In this document: positions 53,258 to 62,397 of the stretch, piece by piece
Layout of the letters: every line of letters starts with the position of its first letter
Position numbering within the stretch: position 1 is the stretch's first letter
NCBI RefSeq assembly: GCF_004791025.1
Contig: NZ_SRUO01000015.1
Coordinates: 1-64,000 of the forward strand
DNA length: 64,000 nt
Source of the DNA: Mesorhizobium sp. M4B.F.Ca.ET.203.01.1.1
Lineage (GTDB): Bacteria; Pseudomonadota; Alphaproteobacteria; Rhizobiales; Rhizobiaceae
Reading direction: 5' to 3'
Made by a program: the position numbers and the translations under genes
The notes under the pieces: model-generated
Database searches by the model: none
What the model saw: the letters and a program-made list of their open reading frames with translations, nothing else
Told to the model about the DNA's origin: nothing

Positions 53258-53869
53258 ATGAACGCGCTACAAGCAAATCCACCCGCTGAAGGCCATACCG
53301 AGCTGCTCGAGCGGCTGGGCACCCGCTCCATCGTCTTCGTTGGCCTGATGGGCGCCGGCAAGACGGCGATCGGCCGCAAGGTGGCGGCGATGCTTTCGCT
53401 GCCCTTCATCGACAGCGACCAGGAGATCGAAAGCGTGTCGCGCATGACCGTGCCCGAACTGTTCGAGCGTTATGGCGAGACGGAATTCCGCGCGCTGGAG
53501 CAGCGCGTCATCCTGCGGCTCCTTGAAAACGGCCCGCAGGTGCTGTCGACCGGCGGCGGCGCCTTCATGAACGCGCAAACGCGCGAGGCGATCGCCGGCC
53601 ATGGCGTGTCGGTCTGGCTGAAGGCCGAGCTCGACCTGTTGATGGAGCGCGTGTCCAAGAAGCAGAACCGGCCGTTGCTCAAAAGCCCCGATCCGCGCGC
53701 TGTGCTGGAAAGGCTGATGGGCGAGCGCTATCCGGTCTACGCCACATCGGACGTCACCGTGCCGACCCGCGACGACCGCAAGGAGGTCATCGCCGCCGAG
53801 GTCGTCGCCGCGCTCTGCGGACATTTCGGCGTCGCCATGGTCGCGGCCGGCGACGAGGCGCGGCCATGA
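53258..53869 (+). CDS. aroK: Shikimate kinase
   Basis: A 203-residue kinase that phosphorylates shikimate in the aromatic amino acid pathway. It has P-loop VGLMGAGKTAIG, the shikimate-binding FIDSDQEIE, STGGGAFMN, and the lid arginines in SKKQNRPLLKS. It carries an extra N-terminal stretch of about 23 residues before SIVFVG, as in other rhizobial enzymes. The stop overlaps the aroB start by 4 bases, so the two are coupled. Confidence 0.95.
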   Translation: MNALQANPPAEGHTELLERLGTRSIVFVGLMGAGKTAIGRKVAAMLSLPFIDSDQEIESVSRMTVPELFERYGETEFRALEQRVILRLLENGPQVLSTGGGAFMNAQTREAIAGHGVSVWLKAELDLLMERVSKKQNRPLLKSPDPRAVLERLMGERYPVYATSDVTVPTRDDRKEVIAAEVVAALCGHFGVAMVAAGDEARP

Positions 53870-54987
53870 GCGCCATCGCACCTGTCACCGTCGAAGTCGG
53901 GCTCGGCGAGCGCGGCTACGACATATTGATCGGCCCCGGCCTGCTGTCCGGCGCCGGCCAGGAGATCTCGCGCCGCTTGCCGGGCAGGCGAGCGGCCGTC
54001 GTCACGGATGAGAACGTCGCCGCCGCGCAGCTCGGCACGCTGAAGGCCGGTCTCGAGACCAGTGGCATCCAGCCGGCCGTAATCACCTTGCCGGCGGGCG
54101 AGAAGACCAAGAGTTTTGCCCATCTCGAAGAGGTGGTCGACGGCGTGCTCGCCGCCAAGCTCGAACGCGGCGATATCGTTATCGCGCTCGGCGGCGGCGT
54201 CATCGGCGATCTTGCCGGCTTTGCCGCCGGCATCGTGCGGCGCGGCATGAATTTCGTGCAGATCGCGACCTCGCTGCTCGCACAGGTCGATTCCTCGGTC
54301 GGCGGCAAGACCGGCATCAACAGTCCGCGCGGCAAGAATCTTGTCGGCGTCTTCCATCAGCCGAAGCTGGTGCTGGCCGACACCGGCGTGCTCGACACGT
54401 TGCCGATCCGCGAATTCCGCGCCGGCTACGCCGAGCTCGCCAAGTACGGGCTGATCGACCGCCCCGCCTTCTTCGCCTGGCTGGAGGCGAACTGGCAGGA
54501 CGTGTTCGCCGGCGGTCCGGCGCGGGCTGAGGCGATCGCCGAGGCCTGCCGCGCCAAGGCCGATGTCGTCGCCCGCGACGAGTTCGAGACCGGCGACCGC
54601 GCACTGCTCAATCTCGGCCATACGTTCGGCCACGCGCTGGAAGCCGCCACGCACTATGACGGCGCCCGGCTCGTCCACGGCGAGGGGGTCGCCATCGGCA
54701 TGGCGCTGGCGCATCGCTTCTCGGCGCGGCTCAACCTGGCGAGCCCGGACGATGCGGGGCGCGTCGAGGCGCATCTTCGCGCTGTCGGCTTGCCATGGCG
54801 GATGGCCGACATACCGGGCGAACTGCCCGACGCTGAGGCGCTGCTCTCGTACATCGCCCAGGACAAGAAGGTGTCCCGCGGCGCGCTGACCTTCATCCTG
54901 ACGCGCGGTGTCGGCCAGGCCTTCATCGCCAGGGACGTGCCGGCGTCGGAAGTGCTTGGCTTCCTTGCGGAAAACCACCCGGGATGA
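53866..54987 (+). CDS. aroB: 3-dehydroquinate synthase
   Basis: A 373-residue NAD- and zinc-dependent enzyme that makes 3-dehydroquinate, the step before shikimate-pathway dehydration. Clear motifs are the glycine-rich GGGVIGDLAGFAAGI, the active-site region QIATSLLAQVDSSVGGKTGI, zinc-ligand residues in NLGHTFGHALEAAT and VHGEGVAIGM, and the conserved DKKVSRGALTFIL. It overlaps aroK by 4 bases upstream and the CorC-like gene by 4 bases downstream, giving a three-gene operon. Confidence 0.97.
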   Translation: MSAIAPVTVEVGLGERGYDILIGPGLLSGAGQEISRRLPGRRAAVVTDENVAAAQLGTLKAGLETSGIQPAVITLPAGEKTKSFAHLEEVVDGVLAAKLERGDIVIALGGGVIGDLAGFAAGIVRRGMNFVQIATSLLAQVDSSVGGKTGINSPRGKNLVGVFHQPKLVLADTGVLDTLPIREFRAGYAELAKYGLIDRPAFFAWLEANWQDVFAGGPARAEAIAEACRAKADVVARDEFETGDRALLNLGHTFGHALEAATHYDGARLVHGEGVAIGMALAHRFSARLNLASPDDAGRVEAHLRAVGLPWRMADIPGELPDAEALLSYIAQDKKVSRGALTFILTRGVGQAFIARDVPASEVLGFLAENHPG

Positions 54988-55877
54988 ACGAGCCCGGCTG
55001 GATCGTCGCGGCCATCCTTGCCGGTCTGGTACTGCTGGCGTTGCTGTTTCGTGCCCGCCTGCTCGCTGCCTTCGGCTACGAATTGCGGCCAGTCGATCCG
55101 CAAGGTTTCGCTGATGACCAATCGCGCGAGCCGGCCGACGATTTCCGCCGCGACGGCCAGGGTGCGCGCGAGGAGCGCAATCGCCTGGAGGGACTGTTCG
55201 ACCTCGAGGAACTCGAAGTGTCCGACGTCATGGTCCACCGCACCAACATGCGCTCGGTCAATGCCGACAACCCGTCGGAAGCGGTGGTGCGCGAGATCCT
55301 GAACAGCCCGCATACCCGCATGCCGTTGTGGAAGGGCTCGCTCGACAACATCGTCGGCGTGCTGCACGCCAAGGACCTGCTGAGGGCGCTGAACGAGGTC
55401 GGCAACGACTTTTCCAGGATCGACGTGATGAAGATCGCGTCGAAGCCCTGGTTCGTGCCGGACACCACCACCTTGCAGGACCAGCTCAACGCCTTCCTGC
55501 GCCGCAAGGCGCATTTCGCCATCGTCGTCGACGAATATGGCGAAGTGGAAGGGCTGGTGACGCTGGAGGACATCATCGAGGAGATTGTCGGCGAGATCGC
55601 CGACGAGCACGACGTCGACATCCAGGGCGTCAAGCAGGAGGCCGACGGCTCGGTCGTGGTCGACGGCACGGTGGCGATCCGCGATCTCAACCGGGCGCTC
55701 GACTGGAACCTGCCGGACGAAGAGGCCACCACGATTGCCGGCCTCGTCATCCACGAGACCCAGTCGATCCCCGATGAAAAGCAGGCCTTCACTTTCCACG
55801 GCAAGCGCTTCGTGGTCATGAAGCGCGACAAGAACCGCATCGCCAGGCTGCGGATAAAGCCGGCGGGCGACGCTTAA
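54984..55877 (+). CDS. CorC/HlyC-like CBS-domain protein lacking the DUF21 membrane domain
   Basis: A 297-residue protein with one N-terminal membrane helix (GWIVAAILAGLVLLALLF), a hydrophilic linker, then the CorC core: LEGLFDLEELEVSDVMVHRT, a CBS pair (VVREILNSPHTRMPLWKGS and FAIVVDEYGEVEGLVTLEDI), and a C-terminal CorC_HlyC transporter-associated domain. At this locus rhizobial homologues are usually about 430 residues with a multi-helix DUF21 domain; here that domain is absent while the ATGA overlap with aroB is kept. E. coli CorC also lacks DUF21, so the short form may work as a soluble-type CorC with a single anchor. Confidence 0.82.
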   Translation: MNEPGWIVAAILAGLVLLALLFRARLLAAFGYELRPVDPQGFADDQSREPADDFRRDGQGAREERNRLEGLFDLEELEVSDVMVHRTNMRSVNADNPSEAVVREILNSPHTRMPLWKGSLDNIVGVLHAKDLLRALNEVGNDFSRIDVMKIASKPWFVPDTTTLQDQLNAFLRRKAHFAIVVDEYGEVEGLVTLEDIIEEIVGEIADEHDVDIQGVKQEADGSVVVDGTVAIRDLNRALDWNLPDEEATTIAGLVIHETQSIPDEKQAFTFHGKRFVVMKRDKNRIARLRIKPAGDA

Positions 55878-55916
55878 TCAAACACACGGGGTGAGCGACG
55901 CGGCTTGCCTCCGGCG

Positions 55917-57467
55917 CTACTCCACGATCTCCCTGGTCGAGCGCTCGTGCAGCGTCGCGCCTGTTTCGGCGTCGACCGCCGCAAGACTGACCTCGTAGCC
56001 CCAGAGGCTGCGGATATGGCGCAAAGTCGCGTCGCGGCTGCCTTCCTCAAGGAGGATGCCGGCCTTCACCTTGTGCTGCAGCCGCAGTTGCCTGTCGCCG
56101 CGCAGGTCGACATCGACAATCTGGATGTCGGGCCTGTTCGCCCCCACGTCGTAGCTGTGGGCCAGGGCGCTGCGTATCTTCTCATAGCCGCGCTCGTTGT
56201 GGATCGACGCGACCTCCAGATGCGGTTCGTCGGCTCGATCGGCAAGCGCGAAGAGCCGCCATTTCCGGATCAGTGTTGGGCTGAGGTACTGGCGGATGAA
56301 GGACTCGTCGCGATGGTCGGCCCATGCCTCGAGCAGCGTCTCGCGCCAGTCGCCGCGGCCCGCAATGTCGGGAAACCAGTCGCGGTCCTCCGCCGTCGGC
56401 TCGGTCGAGATGCGCCGTATGTCCTGCATCATGTCGAGACCGAGCGCGTAGGGATTTATGCCGGAAAAGCGGGGATCGTCGAAACCGGGCTGGAAGACCA
56501 CATTGGAATGGTTGCGCAGGATTTCGAGCATGGCGCCCTCGCCGATCAGCCCGCGATCGAACAACAGGTTCATCAGCGTGTGGTGCACGAAAGTGGCGCA
56601 ACCCTCGTTCATCACCTGGGTTTGCCGCTGCGGGTAGAAATATTGCGCGATGATGCGGACGATGCGGACGATTTCGCGCTGCCACGGTTCCAGCACAAGG
56701 CTGTTCTTCTCGAGGAAATAGAGCAGGTTCTCCTCGGGTAGATTGAGCGACTTCTTCCGTTCCGCCAGGCTCTCGTCCTTCTCGCCGGTCTTGCCGGCCT
56801 CGTGCGAGGCCGGCAGCGTGCGCCACAAATCATTGTAGGAGCGTTCCTCATATTCGAGGCGCTCGCGCAGGCCTTCGCGCTGCCGCTCCGACGACAGCTT
56901 CGGCGGCCGGCGGTAGCGGAACACGCCCTGTTCCATCAACGCATGCGCCGAATCGAGGACCGCCTCGACCGCCGCCAGCCCATGCCGCTCCTCGCAGCGG
57001 GCGATGTAGCCCTTGGCGAAGTCGAGATAGCTCAGGATGGCCCCGGCGTCGGTCCACTGCCGAAACAGGTGATTGTTCTTGAAGAAATGGTTGTGCCCAA
57101 GTGCCGCGTGCGCCGTAACCAGGGCCTGCAACGCCATGGTGTTCTCCTCCATCAGGTAGACGATGCAGGGATTGGAGTTGATGACCAGCTCATAGGCCAG
57201 GCCGCGACCGCCCTTGCGGTAGAGAAGGTCATGATGAAGGAAATGCTTGCCGAACGACCAATGGCGATACATCAGCGGCATGCCTATCGACGAATAGGCG
57301 TCGAGCATCTGCTGGGACGAGATGATCTCCATCTGAACCGGATAGATATCGAGGTGGAGTTCCTCCAGCGCGATCGCCTCGATCGCGTCATAGGCCCGCG
57401 ACAGCGTCTTGAAATCCCAATCAGATCCGGAAAACAGCAAAGCTGGTTTGCTTGCCTGCCTGGCCAT
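55917..57467 (-). CDS. spoVR: SpoVR family protein
   Basis: A 516-residue member of the SpoVR/YcgB family, third gene of a conserved stress-linked trio. It has the family's SDWDFKTLSRAYDAIEAIAL near the start, DIYPVQMEIISSQQMLDAYS, GHNHFFKNNHLFRQWTDAG, and MNEGCATFVHHTLMN. The open frame runs to 57692, inside yeaH, but ATG at 57467 has GAGAGGGG upstream and begins MARQASKPALL. It starts 11 bases after the yeaH stop. The molecular function is unknown; B. subtilis SpoVR affects spore cortex, and this organism is not expected to sporulate. Confidence 0.92.
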   Translation of the reverse strand: MARQASKPALLFSGSDWDFKTLSRAYDAIEAIALEELHLDIYPVQMEIISSQQMLDAYSSIGMPLMYRHWSFGKHFLHHDLLYRKGGRGLAYELVINSNPCIVYLMEENTMALQALVTAHAALGHNHFFKNNHLFRQWTDAGAILSYLDFAKGYIARCEERHGLAAVEAVLDSAHALMEQGVFRYRRPPKLSSERQREGLRERLEYEERSYNDLWRTLPASHEAGKTGEKDESLAERKKSLNLPEENLLYFLEKNSLVLEPWQREIVRIVRIIAQYFYPQRQTQVMNEGCATFVHHTLMNLLFDRGLIGEGAMLEILRNHSNVVFQPGFDDPRFSGINPYALGLDMMQDIRRISTEPTAEDRDWFPDIAGRGDWRETLLEAWADHRDESFIRQYLSPTLIRKWRLFALADRADEPHLEVASIHNERGYEKIRSALAHSYDVGANRPDIQIVDVDLRGDRQLRLQHKVKAGILLEEGSRDATLRHIRSLWGYEVSLAAVDAETGATLHERSTREIVE

Positions 57468-57478
57468 TTGCACCCCTC

Positions 57479-58792
57479 TCAAGCGCTCTTGCGGGCGGCC
57501 GGTTGCCTTGCGAAGAGCTGGCGGAAGACCGGGTAGATGTCGGCCGGCGTGGCGATGCGGGTCATCTGGAAGTTCGGCCATTTCTGCGCGACGACGCTGT
57601 AGGCGCGCCACAGCGACGTCCCGTTTTCGGTGGCTCCGAAAATATGGCTCTCGCGTTCGTCGATGATCTCGACATAGGCGAAATACTGGCAAAGACGCAT
57701 GAGCGCGCCGTCGAGTAAGGCTATGCAGCGTTCCGAATCGGTGGCGAAATTGTCACCGTCCGAAGCCTGGGCGGCGTAGATGTTCCACTCGTTGGCCGGG
57801 TAGCGTTCTTCGATGACGCGGCGCATTTCGTCGAGCGCCGTGGAAACGACGGTGCCGCCGCTTTGCGTGCAATGGAAGAAGGTTTCCTCATCCACCTCCT
57901 GGGCCTCGTGGGTGTGGCGGATGAAGACCACCTCGGTGCGCTCGTAGCGCCGTTTCAAGAACAGATGCAAAAGCACGAAGAAGCGTTTGGCCAGATCCTT
58001 CTCGCGCTCACCCATCGATCCGGACACATCCATCAGGCAGAACATCACGGCACTGGCATTCGGCAGCGGCCGGGGATCGAAGCGATTGAAGCGGATGTCG
58101 ATCGGATCGACATAGGCGATGCGTTTGCGGCGGCGCTCCAGCCGTTCGAACTCCTTGCGCAAATCCGCGACACGCAGACGCGTCGCTGCGCTGACCGGCT
58201 GAGAGTCCAGCGCGGCGATCTGCCCGGCGATGGCATCCACGTCCGCCTGCTTCGGCCGCCTCAACGCTATGCGGCGGCCATGACTGTTGCGCATCGTACG
58301 CGCGACGTTGATGTTGGTCGGCGAACCGGTTGTCGCGAAGCCGGCACGCTGCGACTTGAAGGCGAGGATTTCCTTGAGGTTGAGCTTGACCATGTCGGGC
58401 AGTTCGAGATCCTCGAAAAAGAGATCGAGAACCTCCTCACGCGACAGCACGAAACGGAAATCGTCTTCAGAGACCGTGTCGCCCGGAGACGACGACCCGG
58501 CGCCGCCGCCCTGGCCGGGTTTGGGGATCAGGTCTCCGGGAGAGAAACTCTTGTTGCCCGGCAGGATGTGCTGGCGCCGCCCGCTGTTCCTGGCATCGTT
58601 GAAGCTCGGCTCACCGGTGCCTTTTTCCGGCATCGGCACGGCATATTCCTTGTCCGCTTCGGCGATCCGGCCGGTGCGGATGCGGTCGCGTATACTGCGC
58701 TTCAGTTCGTCCCGCGCGCGCTTGAGGAAGCGCTGGCGGTTACCCAAGCTCTTGTCCTTGGGATTCAGGCGTCGGTCGATGAAGATCGGCAT
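57479..58792 (-). CDS. yeaH: YeaH/YhbH family protein (DUF444, VWA-like)
   Basis: A 437-residue protein with an N-terminal charged region (MPIFIDRRLNPKDKSLGNRQ), a Gly-rich segment, and a VWA-like domain with the MIDAS metal site in FCLMDVSGSMGEREKDLAKR. ATG at 58792 follows GGGGG five bases upstream and is preferred over 58813. The stop of prkA is 17 bases before this start. YeaH and PrkA are encoded together in many proteobacteria and respond to starvation or stationary phase; YeaH is a proposed partner of the PrkA kinase. Confidence 0.93.
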   Translation of the reverse strand: MPIFIDRRLNPKDKSLGNRQRFLKRARDELKRSIRDRIRTGRIAEADKEYAVPMPEKGTGEPSFNDARNSGRRQHILPGNKSFSPGDLIPKPGQGGGAGSSSPGDTVSEDDFRFVLSREEVLDLFFEDLELPDMVKLNLKEILAFKSQRAGFATTGSPTNINVARTMRNSHGRRIALRRPKQADVDAIAGQIAALDSQPVSAATRLRVADLRKEFERLERRRKRIAYVDPIDIRFNRFDPRPLPNASAVMFCLMDVSGSMGEREKDLAKRFFVLLHLFLKRRYERTEVVFIRHTHEAQEVDEETFFHCTQSGGTVVSTALDEMRRVIEERYPANEWNIYAAQASDGDNFATDSERCIALLDGALMRLCQYFAYVEIIDERESHIFGATENGTSLWRAYSVVAQKWPNFQMTRIATPADIYPVFRQLFARQPAARKSA

Positions 58793-58809
58793 GGAACCCC
58801 CAGGCGTTC

Positions 58810-60759
58810 TCAACCCGCCTTGTTCACCCGCATGTACCAGTCGACGAGCCGGCGCACCTGACGCTGGGTGTAACCGCGCTCGACCATGCGCTGCACGAAT
58901 TCATTGTGCCGCTTTTCGGTCACGCTGTCCTGCTTGGAGCCGAAGCTGATCACCGGCAGAAGATCCTCGACCTGGCCGAACATGCGCTTTTCGATGACCT
59001 CGCGCAGCTTTTCATAGCTTGTCCAGGACGGGTTGCGGCCGTGATTGCGCGCCCTGGCCCGCAAGGTGAACTTGACCACTTCGTTGCGGAAGTCCTTGGG
59101 ATTGGCGATGCCTGCCGGTTTTTCGATCTGTGACAGTTCGTTGTCCAGCACCTCGCGGTTGAGGATCTGGCCGGTGTCGGGATCCTTGTAGTCCTGGTCC
59201 TCGATCCAGGCATCGGCATAGGCGATGTAGCGGTCGAACAGGTTCTGGCCGTATTCGCTGTAGGATTCGAGGTAGGCCTTCTGGATCTCGTGGCCGATGA
59301 ATTCGGCATAGCGCGCGGCGAGTTCCGACTTGGTGAACTCCAGATAGGCTGCCTCCGTCTGCTTCGGAAACTGCTCGCGCTTGATCGCCTCTTCCAGAAT
59401 GTACATCAGGTGCACGGGGTCGGCGGCCACTTCCTTAGTGTCGTAGTTGAAGGTCTGCGACAGGATCTTGAAGGCAAAACGCGTGCTGACGCCGGTCATG
59501 CCCTCGTCGACGCCGGCGGCATCGCGGTATTCCTGTACCGACTTCGCCTTCGGGTCGACCTCCTTCAGGCTCTCGCCGTCATAGGCGCGCATCTTGGTGT
59601 AGCGGGGTGAATTGTCGTGCTCGGCAAGGCGCGTCGCGACGGTGAAGCGGCTGAGGATGTCGAGAACTTCGGGGGCGCAGGGACTGGCCGCCAATTCGCT
59701 TTCGCGCAGCAGCTTCTCGTAGATCTGCCGCTCTTCGGTGACGCGCAGGCAATACGGAACCTTGACCACCAGGATGCGATCGAGGAAGGCCTCGTTGTTC
59801 TTGTTGTTCTTGAACTGCTGCCATTCCGATTCGTTGGAATGCGCCACGACGATGCCCTGGTAGGGGAAGGCGCCGAAATTCTCGGTGCCGTTGTAGCTGC
59901 CCTCCTGCGTGGCGGTCAGCAGCGGATGCAGGACCTTGATCGGCGCCTTGAACATCTCGACGAACTCGAGCAGGCCCTGTGTCGTGCGATTGAGCCCGCC
60001 GCTGTAGGAATAGGCATCCGGGTCGGATTGGCTGAAATTCTCCAGCTGGCGGATGTCGACCTTGCCGACCAGGGCCGAGACATCCTGGTTGTTCTCGTCG
60101 CCGGGCTCGGTCTTGGCGATGCAGATCTGGCGCAGCCGCGACGGCATCAGCTTGACGACGCTGAATTTGGAGATGTCTCCAGCCAGTTCGTCGAGGCGCT
60201 TGGCGGCCCATGGCGAGATCAGCCCGTTCAGGCGGCGGCGGGCTATGCCGTATTTGTCCTCAAGCAGGTCGCCCATATGGTCGGGGTTGAATAGGCCGAG
60301 CGGCGATTCGAAAACCGGGCTGATCTGGTTGCCGACCTTCAGCGTGTAGATCGGCCGCTGCTCCATGAGCTTCTTCAGCCGTTCGGCTAGTGAAGACTTG
60401 CCGCCGCCGACAGGACCGAGCAGATAAAGGATCTGCTTGCGCTCCTCGAGACCCTGCGAGGCATAGCGGAAATAGCCGGCGATACGCTCGATCGTATCCT
60501 CCATGCCATAGAAGTCGGCGAAGGATGGGTACACCTTGACGGTTCGGTTGGAGAAGATGCGGCCGAGCCGCTCGTCCTTGCTGGTGTCGATCAGATTTGG
60601 CTGACCAATCGCCGCGACCATCCTTTCGGGGGCCGTGGCGTACATCGATTTGTCTTCGCGGCAGGCAAGGAGGAATTGCTGGAGGCTGATCTCTTCCTGT
60701 GCCGCATGGGTATAGATCTCCGAGAACAGGTCGAAGACGTCGGATTGGTTCTCGCGCAT
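58810..60759 (-). CDS. prkA: PrkA family serine protein kinase / AAA ATPase
   Basis: A 649-residue protein with an N-terminal AAA-like PrkA domain (P-loop ILYLLGPVGGGKSSLAERLK at residues about 110-130) and the C-terminal PrkA domain containing the kinase-like region. Starts MRENQSDVFDLFSEIYTHAA, typical of the family. It is the first gene of the leftward prkA-yeaH-spoVR operon, with about 370 bases of upstream region before the divergent esterase gene. Recent work on the family describes ATP-dependent protease activity in Bacillus as an alternative to kinase activity, so the biochemical role is open. Confidence 0.95.
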   Translation of the reverse strand: MRENQSDVFDLFSEIYTHAAQEEISLQQFLLACREDKSMYATAPERMVAAIGQPNLIDTSKDERLGRIFSNRTVKVYPSFADFYGMEDTIERIAGYFRYASQGLEERKQILYLLGPVGGGKSSLAERLKKLMEQRPIYTLKVGNQISPVFESPLGLFNPDHMGDLLEDKYGIARRRLNGLISPWAAKRLDELAGDISKFSVVKLMPSRLRQICIAKTEPGDENNQDVSALVGKVDIRQLENFSQSDPDAYSYSGGLNRTTQGLLEFVEMFKAPIKVLHPLLTATQEGSYNGTENFGAFPYQGIVVAHSNESEWQQFKNNKNNEAFLDRILVVKVPYCLRVTEERQIYEKLLRESELAASPCAPEVLDILSRFTVATRLAEHDNSPRYTKMRAYDGESLKEVDPKAKSVQEYRDAAGVDEGMTGVSTRFAFKILSQTFNYDTKEVAADPVHLMYILEEAIKREQFPKQTEAAYLEFTKSELAARYAEFIGHEIQKAYLESYSEYGQNLFDRYIAYADAWIEDQDYKDPDTGQILNREVLDNELSQIEKPAGIANPKDFRNEVVKFTLRARARNHGRNPSWTSYEKLREVIEKRMFGQVEDLLPVISFGSKQDSVTEKRHNEFVQRMVERGYTQRQVRRLVDWYMRVNKAG

Positions 60760-61134
60760 GATTATGTGCCCTCGGAGCCGCTCTGGCTGCCAGTCGGCTC
60801 ATCACATATTCAACTGCCGGAAAGCGTTGTTGGTTCCCTTCAATTGAAGAAGAAACGTGCAATCTGGCGTTGACCTCCGGAAGGCATCCGATGTTGCCGA
60901 AATGCCTGCCTAGAGAATAACGTGGTGATTGCCCGGCGCGCTTCAAGGGCTAACCTCGATTGGTTTTGCATTCGCATCTCGCAAGCCGGAATTCGGAGGC
61001 GTGCCGAATGCCCGGATGTCGGGTAAATGCTGTCCAGATCGGCCGCGTTCCAAGCTCAGGCCATTACCGATCGTTAACTGGACGCCTGGGGCGCGCATGT
61101 GCACTCTGCCGTCGCAAGGCGGTGGGAGATGGTG

Positions 61135-61947
61135 ATGATCGATCGACGCAGCCTCATCATGGCATCGCTTGCCGCGCTGCTGCCAGCGCGTGCCTCCGCC
61201 GCATGGCGTCCGCGCCAGCCCAAGCCGCAAACCGTCGACTACGGGCCGGCCAGGCTCGACATCTACACGCGCGACGGCTTCAGGGACTGTCCTGTCGTGT
61301 TCTTCATCCATGGCGGTGCCTGGCGGCTCGGCAACCGCAACAATGTCAACGCCAAGCCCGGCTTCCTGCTCGACAACGGCTTCCTGTTCGTCTCGATCGA
61401 TTATCGCATGCTGCCTGGCGCCGATGTCGCCACCCAGGCGGGCGACGTCGAGAAGGCCTATGCCTATGTGCGCGCCAACATCGCCCGGCATGGCGGCGAC
61501 CCCGACCGCATCGCGGTGATGGGGCATTCCGCCGGCTGCCACCTTGCCGCGCTGACCGGCCTGCGCGGCGGATTGCCGGGCGTCGCCGCGCTGGTGCTCG
61601 ACGACACCGAAGCCTATGACATCGAGGCACTGGCCAAGGCGCAGGGCGGCCGGCTGCGGCCGATCTACGCGCAGGCCTTCCCCAATCCGGCGCAATGGCG
61701 CGCGCTGTCGCCCGTCACCTATGTCGGGAGCGGCAAGCATCCGCCAGTCTTTGTCGCCTATTCGGACGCACCGATCCGCGCGGTCGTCGCCCATGCCTTC
61801 ACGGACCGGCTGCGGGCGGCCGGCACCAAGGTCACGCTGTTCGACGGCAGTGCCTATTCGCACATGGCGATCAACCGCCGGTTCGGCGAGGAGGGCGACG
61901 CCCTGACCGGCGCGGTGATGGCCTTCCTGAAGGAGACGGTCGCCTGA
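61135..61947 (+). CDS. Exported alpha/beta hydrolase (carboxylesterase)
   Basis: A 270-residue hydrolase with an N-terminal signal-like stretch (DRRSLIMASLAALLPARASA). The oxyanion-hole motif is FFIHGGAWRLG, and the nucleophile elbow is VMGHSAGCHLAAL with Ser in GHSAG. The catalytic His is likely in SAYSHMAINRRF, and the Asp in VFVAYSDAPIRAV or nearby. The family (BD-FAE/kynurenine formamidase-like) covers esterases and amidases with broad substrates. GGTGGGAG places the start at 61135 over an in-frame ATG at 61129. It is convergent with bolA, 3 bases apart. Confidence 0.85.
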   Translation: MIDRRSLIMASLAALLPARASAAWRPRQPKPQTVDYGPARLDIYTRDGFRDCPVVFFIHGGAWRLGNRNNVNAKPGFLLDNGFLFVSIDYRMLPGADVATQAGDVEKAYAYVRANIARHGGDPDRIAVMGHSAGCHLAALTGLRGGLPGVAALVLDDTEAYDIEALAKAQGGRLRPIYAQAFPNPAQWRALSPVTYVGSGKHPPVFVAYSDAPIRAVVAHAFTDRLRAAGTKVTLFDGSAYSHMAINRRFGEEGDALTGAVMAFLKETVA

Positions 61948-61950
61948 GAC

Positions 61951-62253
61951 TTACCAGCGCGTCTGTTCGCCCGGCGCCGCCGGCTCGATCGCCAGCGCAT
62001 GGACGCCGGCGTTCAGCTCGTCGGCCAGCAACGCGTTGACGGCGCGGTGGCGCTCGATGCGGCTCATGCCGGCAAAGGAAGGCGAAACGATGCGGACGCG
62101 GAAATGCGTCTCGCCGCTGCCGTCAAAGGCGCCATGATGGTCGGAGCCGTGATGGTGATGGCCGGCGTGAAGGTGGCTCTCATTGATGATGACCAGCCGC
62201 TCCGGCGAGAATGCCGCCTTCAGCTTGTCTTCCATCGTCGACTGTATGGACAT
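61951..62253 (-). CDS. bolA: BolA family protein
   Basis: A 100-residue BolA-fold protein that partners with monothiol glutaredoxins in iron-sulfur cluster handling. The core is MEDKLKAAFSPERLVIINES, then FRVRIVSPSFAGMSRIERHR and VHALAIEPAAPGE. An insert rich in histidine (HLHAGHHHHGSDHHGAF) occupies the loop near the cluster-ligand region, longer than in E. coli BolA. It is divergent from the J-domain gene and about 900 bases before cobS, a neighbourhood seen across Rhizobiales. Confidence 0.92.
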   Translation of the reverse strand: MSIQSTMEDKLKAAFSPERLVIINESHLHAGHHHHGSDHHGAFDGSGETHFRVRIVSPSFAGMSRIERHRAVNALLADELNAGVHALAIEPAAPGEQTRW

Positions 62254-62397
62254 TGGACCTTCCCTTCACCACATGACGGCAGAGCCGCAAAATCCGCATT
62301 TTCGACCGCTTTTAAGCCGCGATTCAGCGGTTAGGGCGATCATCGCCGAAATGTCAATTCTTGTTTCGCACGTGCGAACAGCCCATAAATGGGTGAG

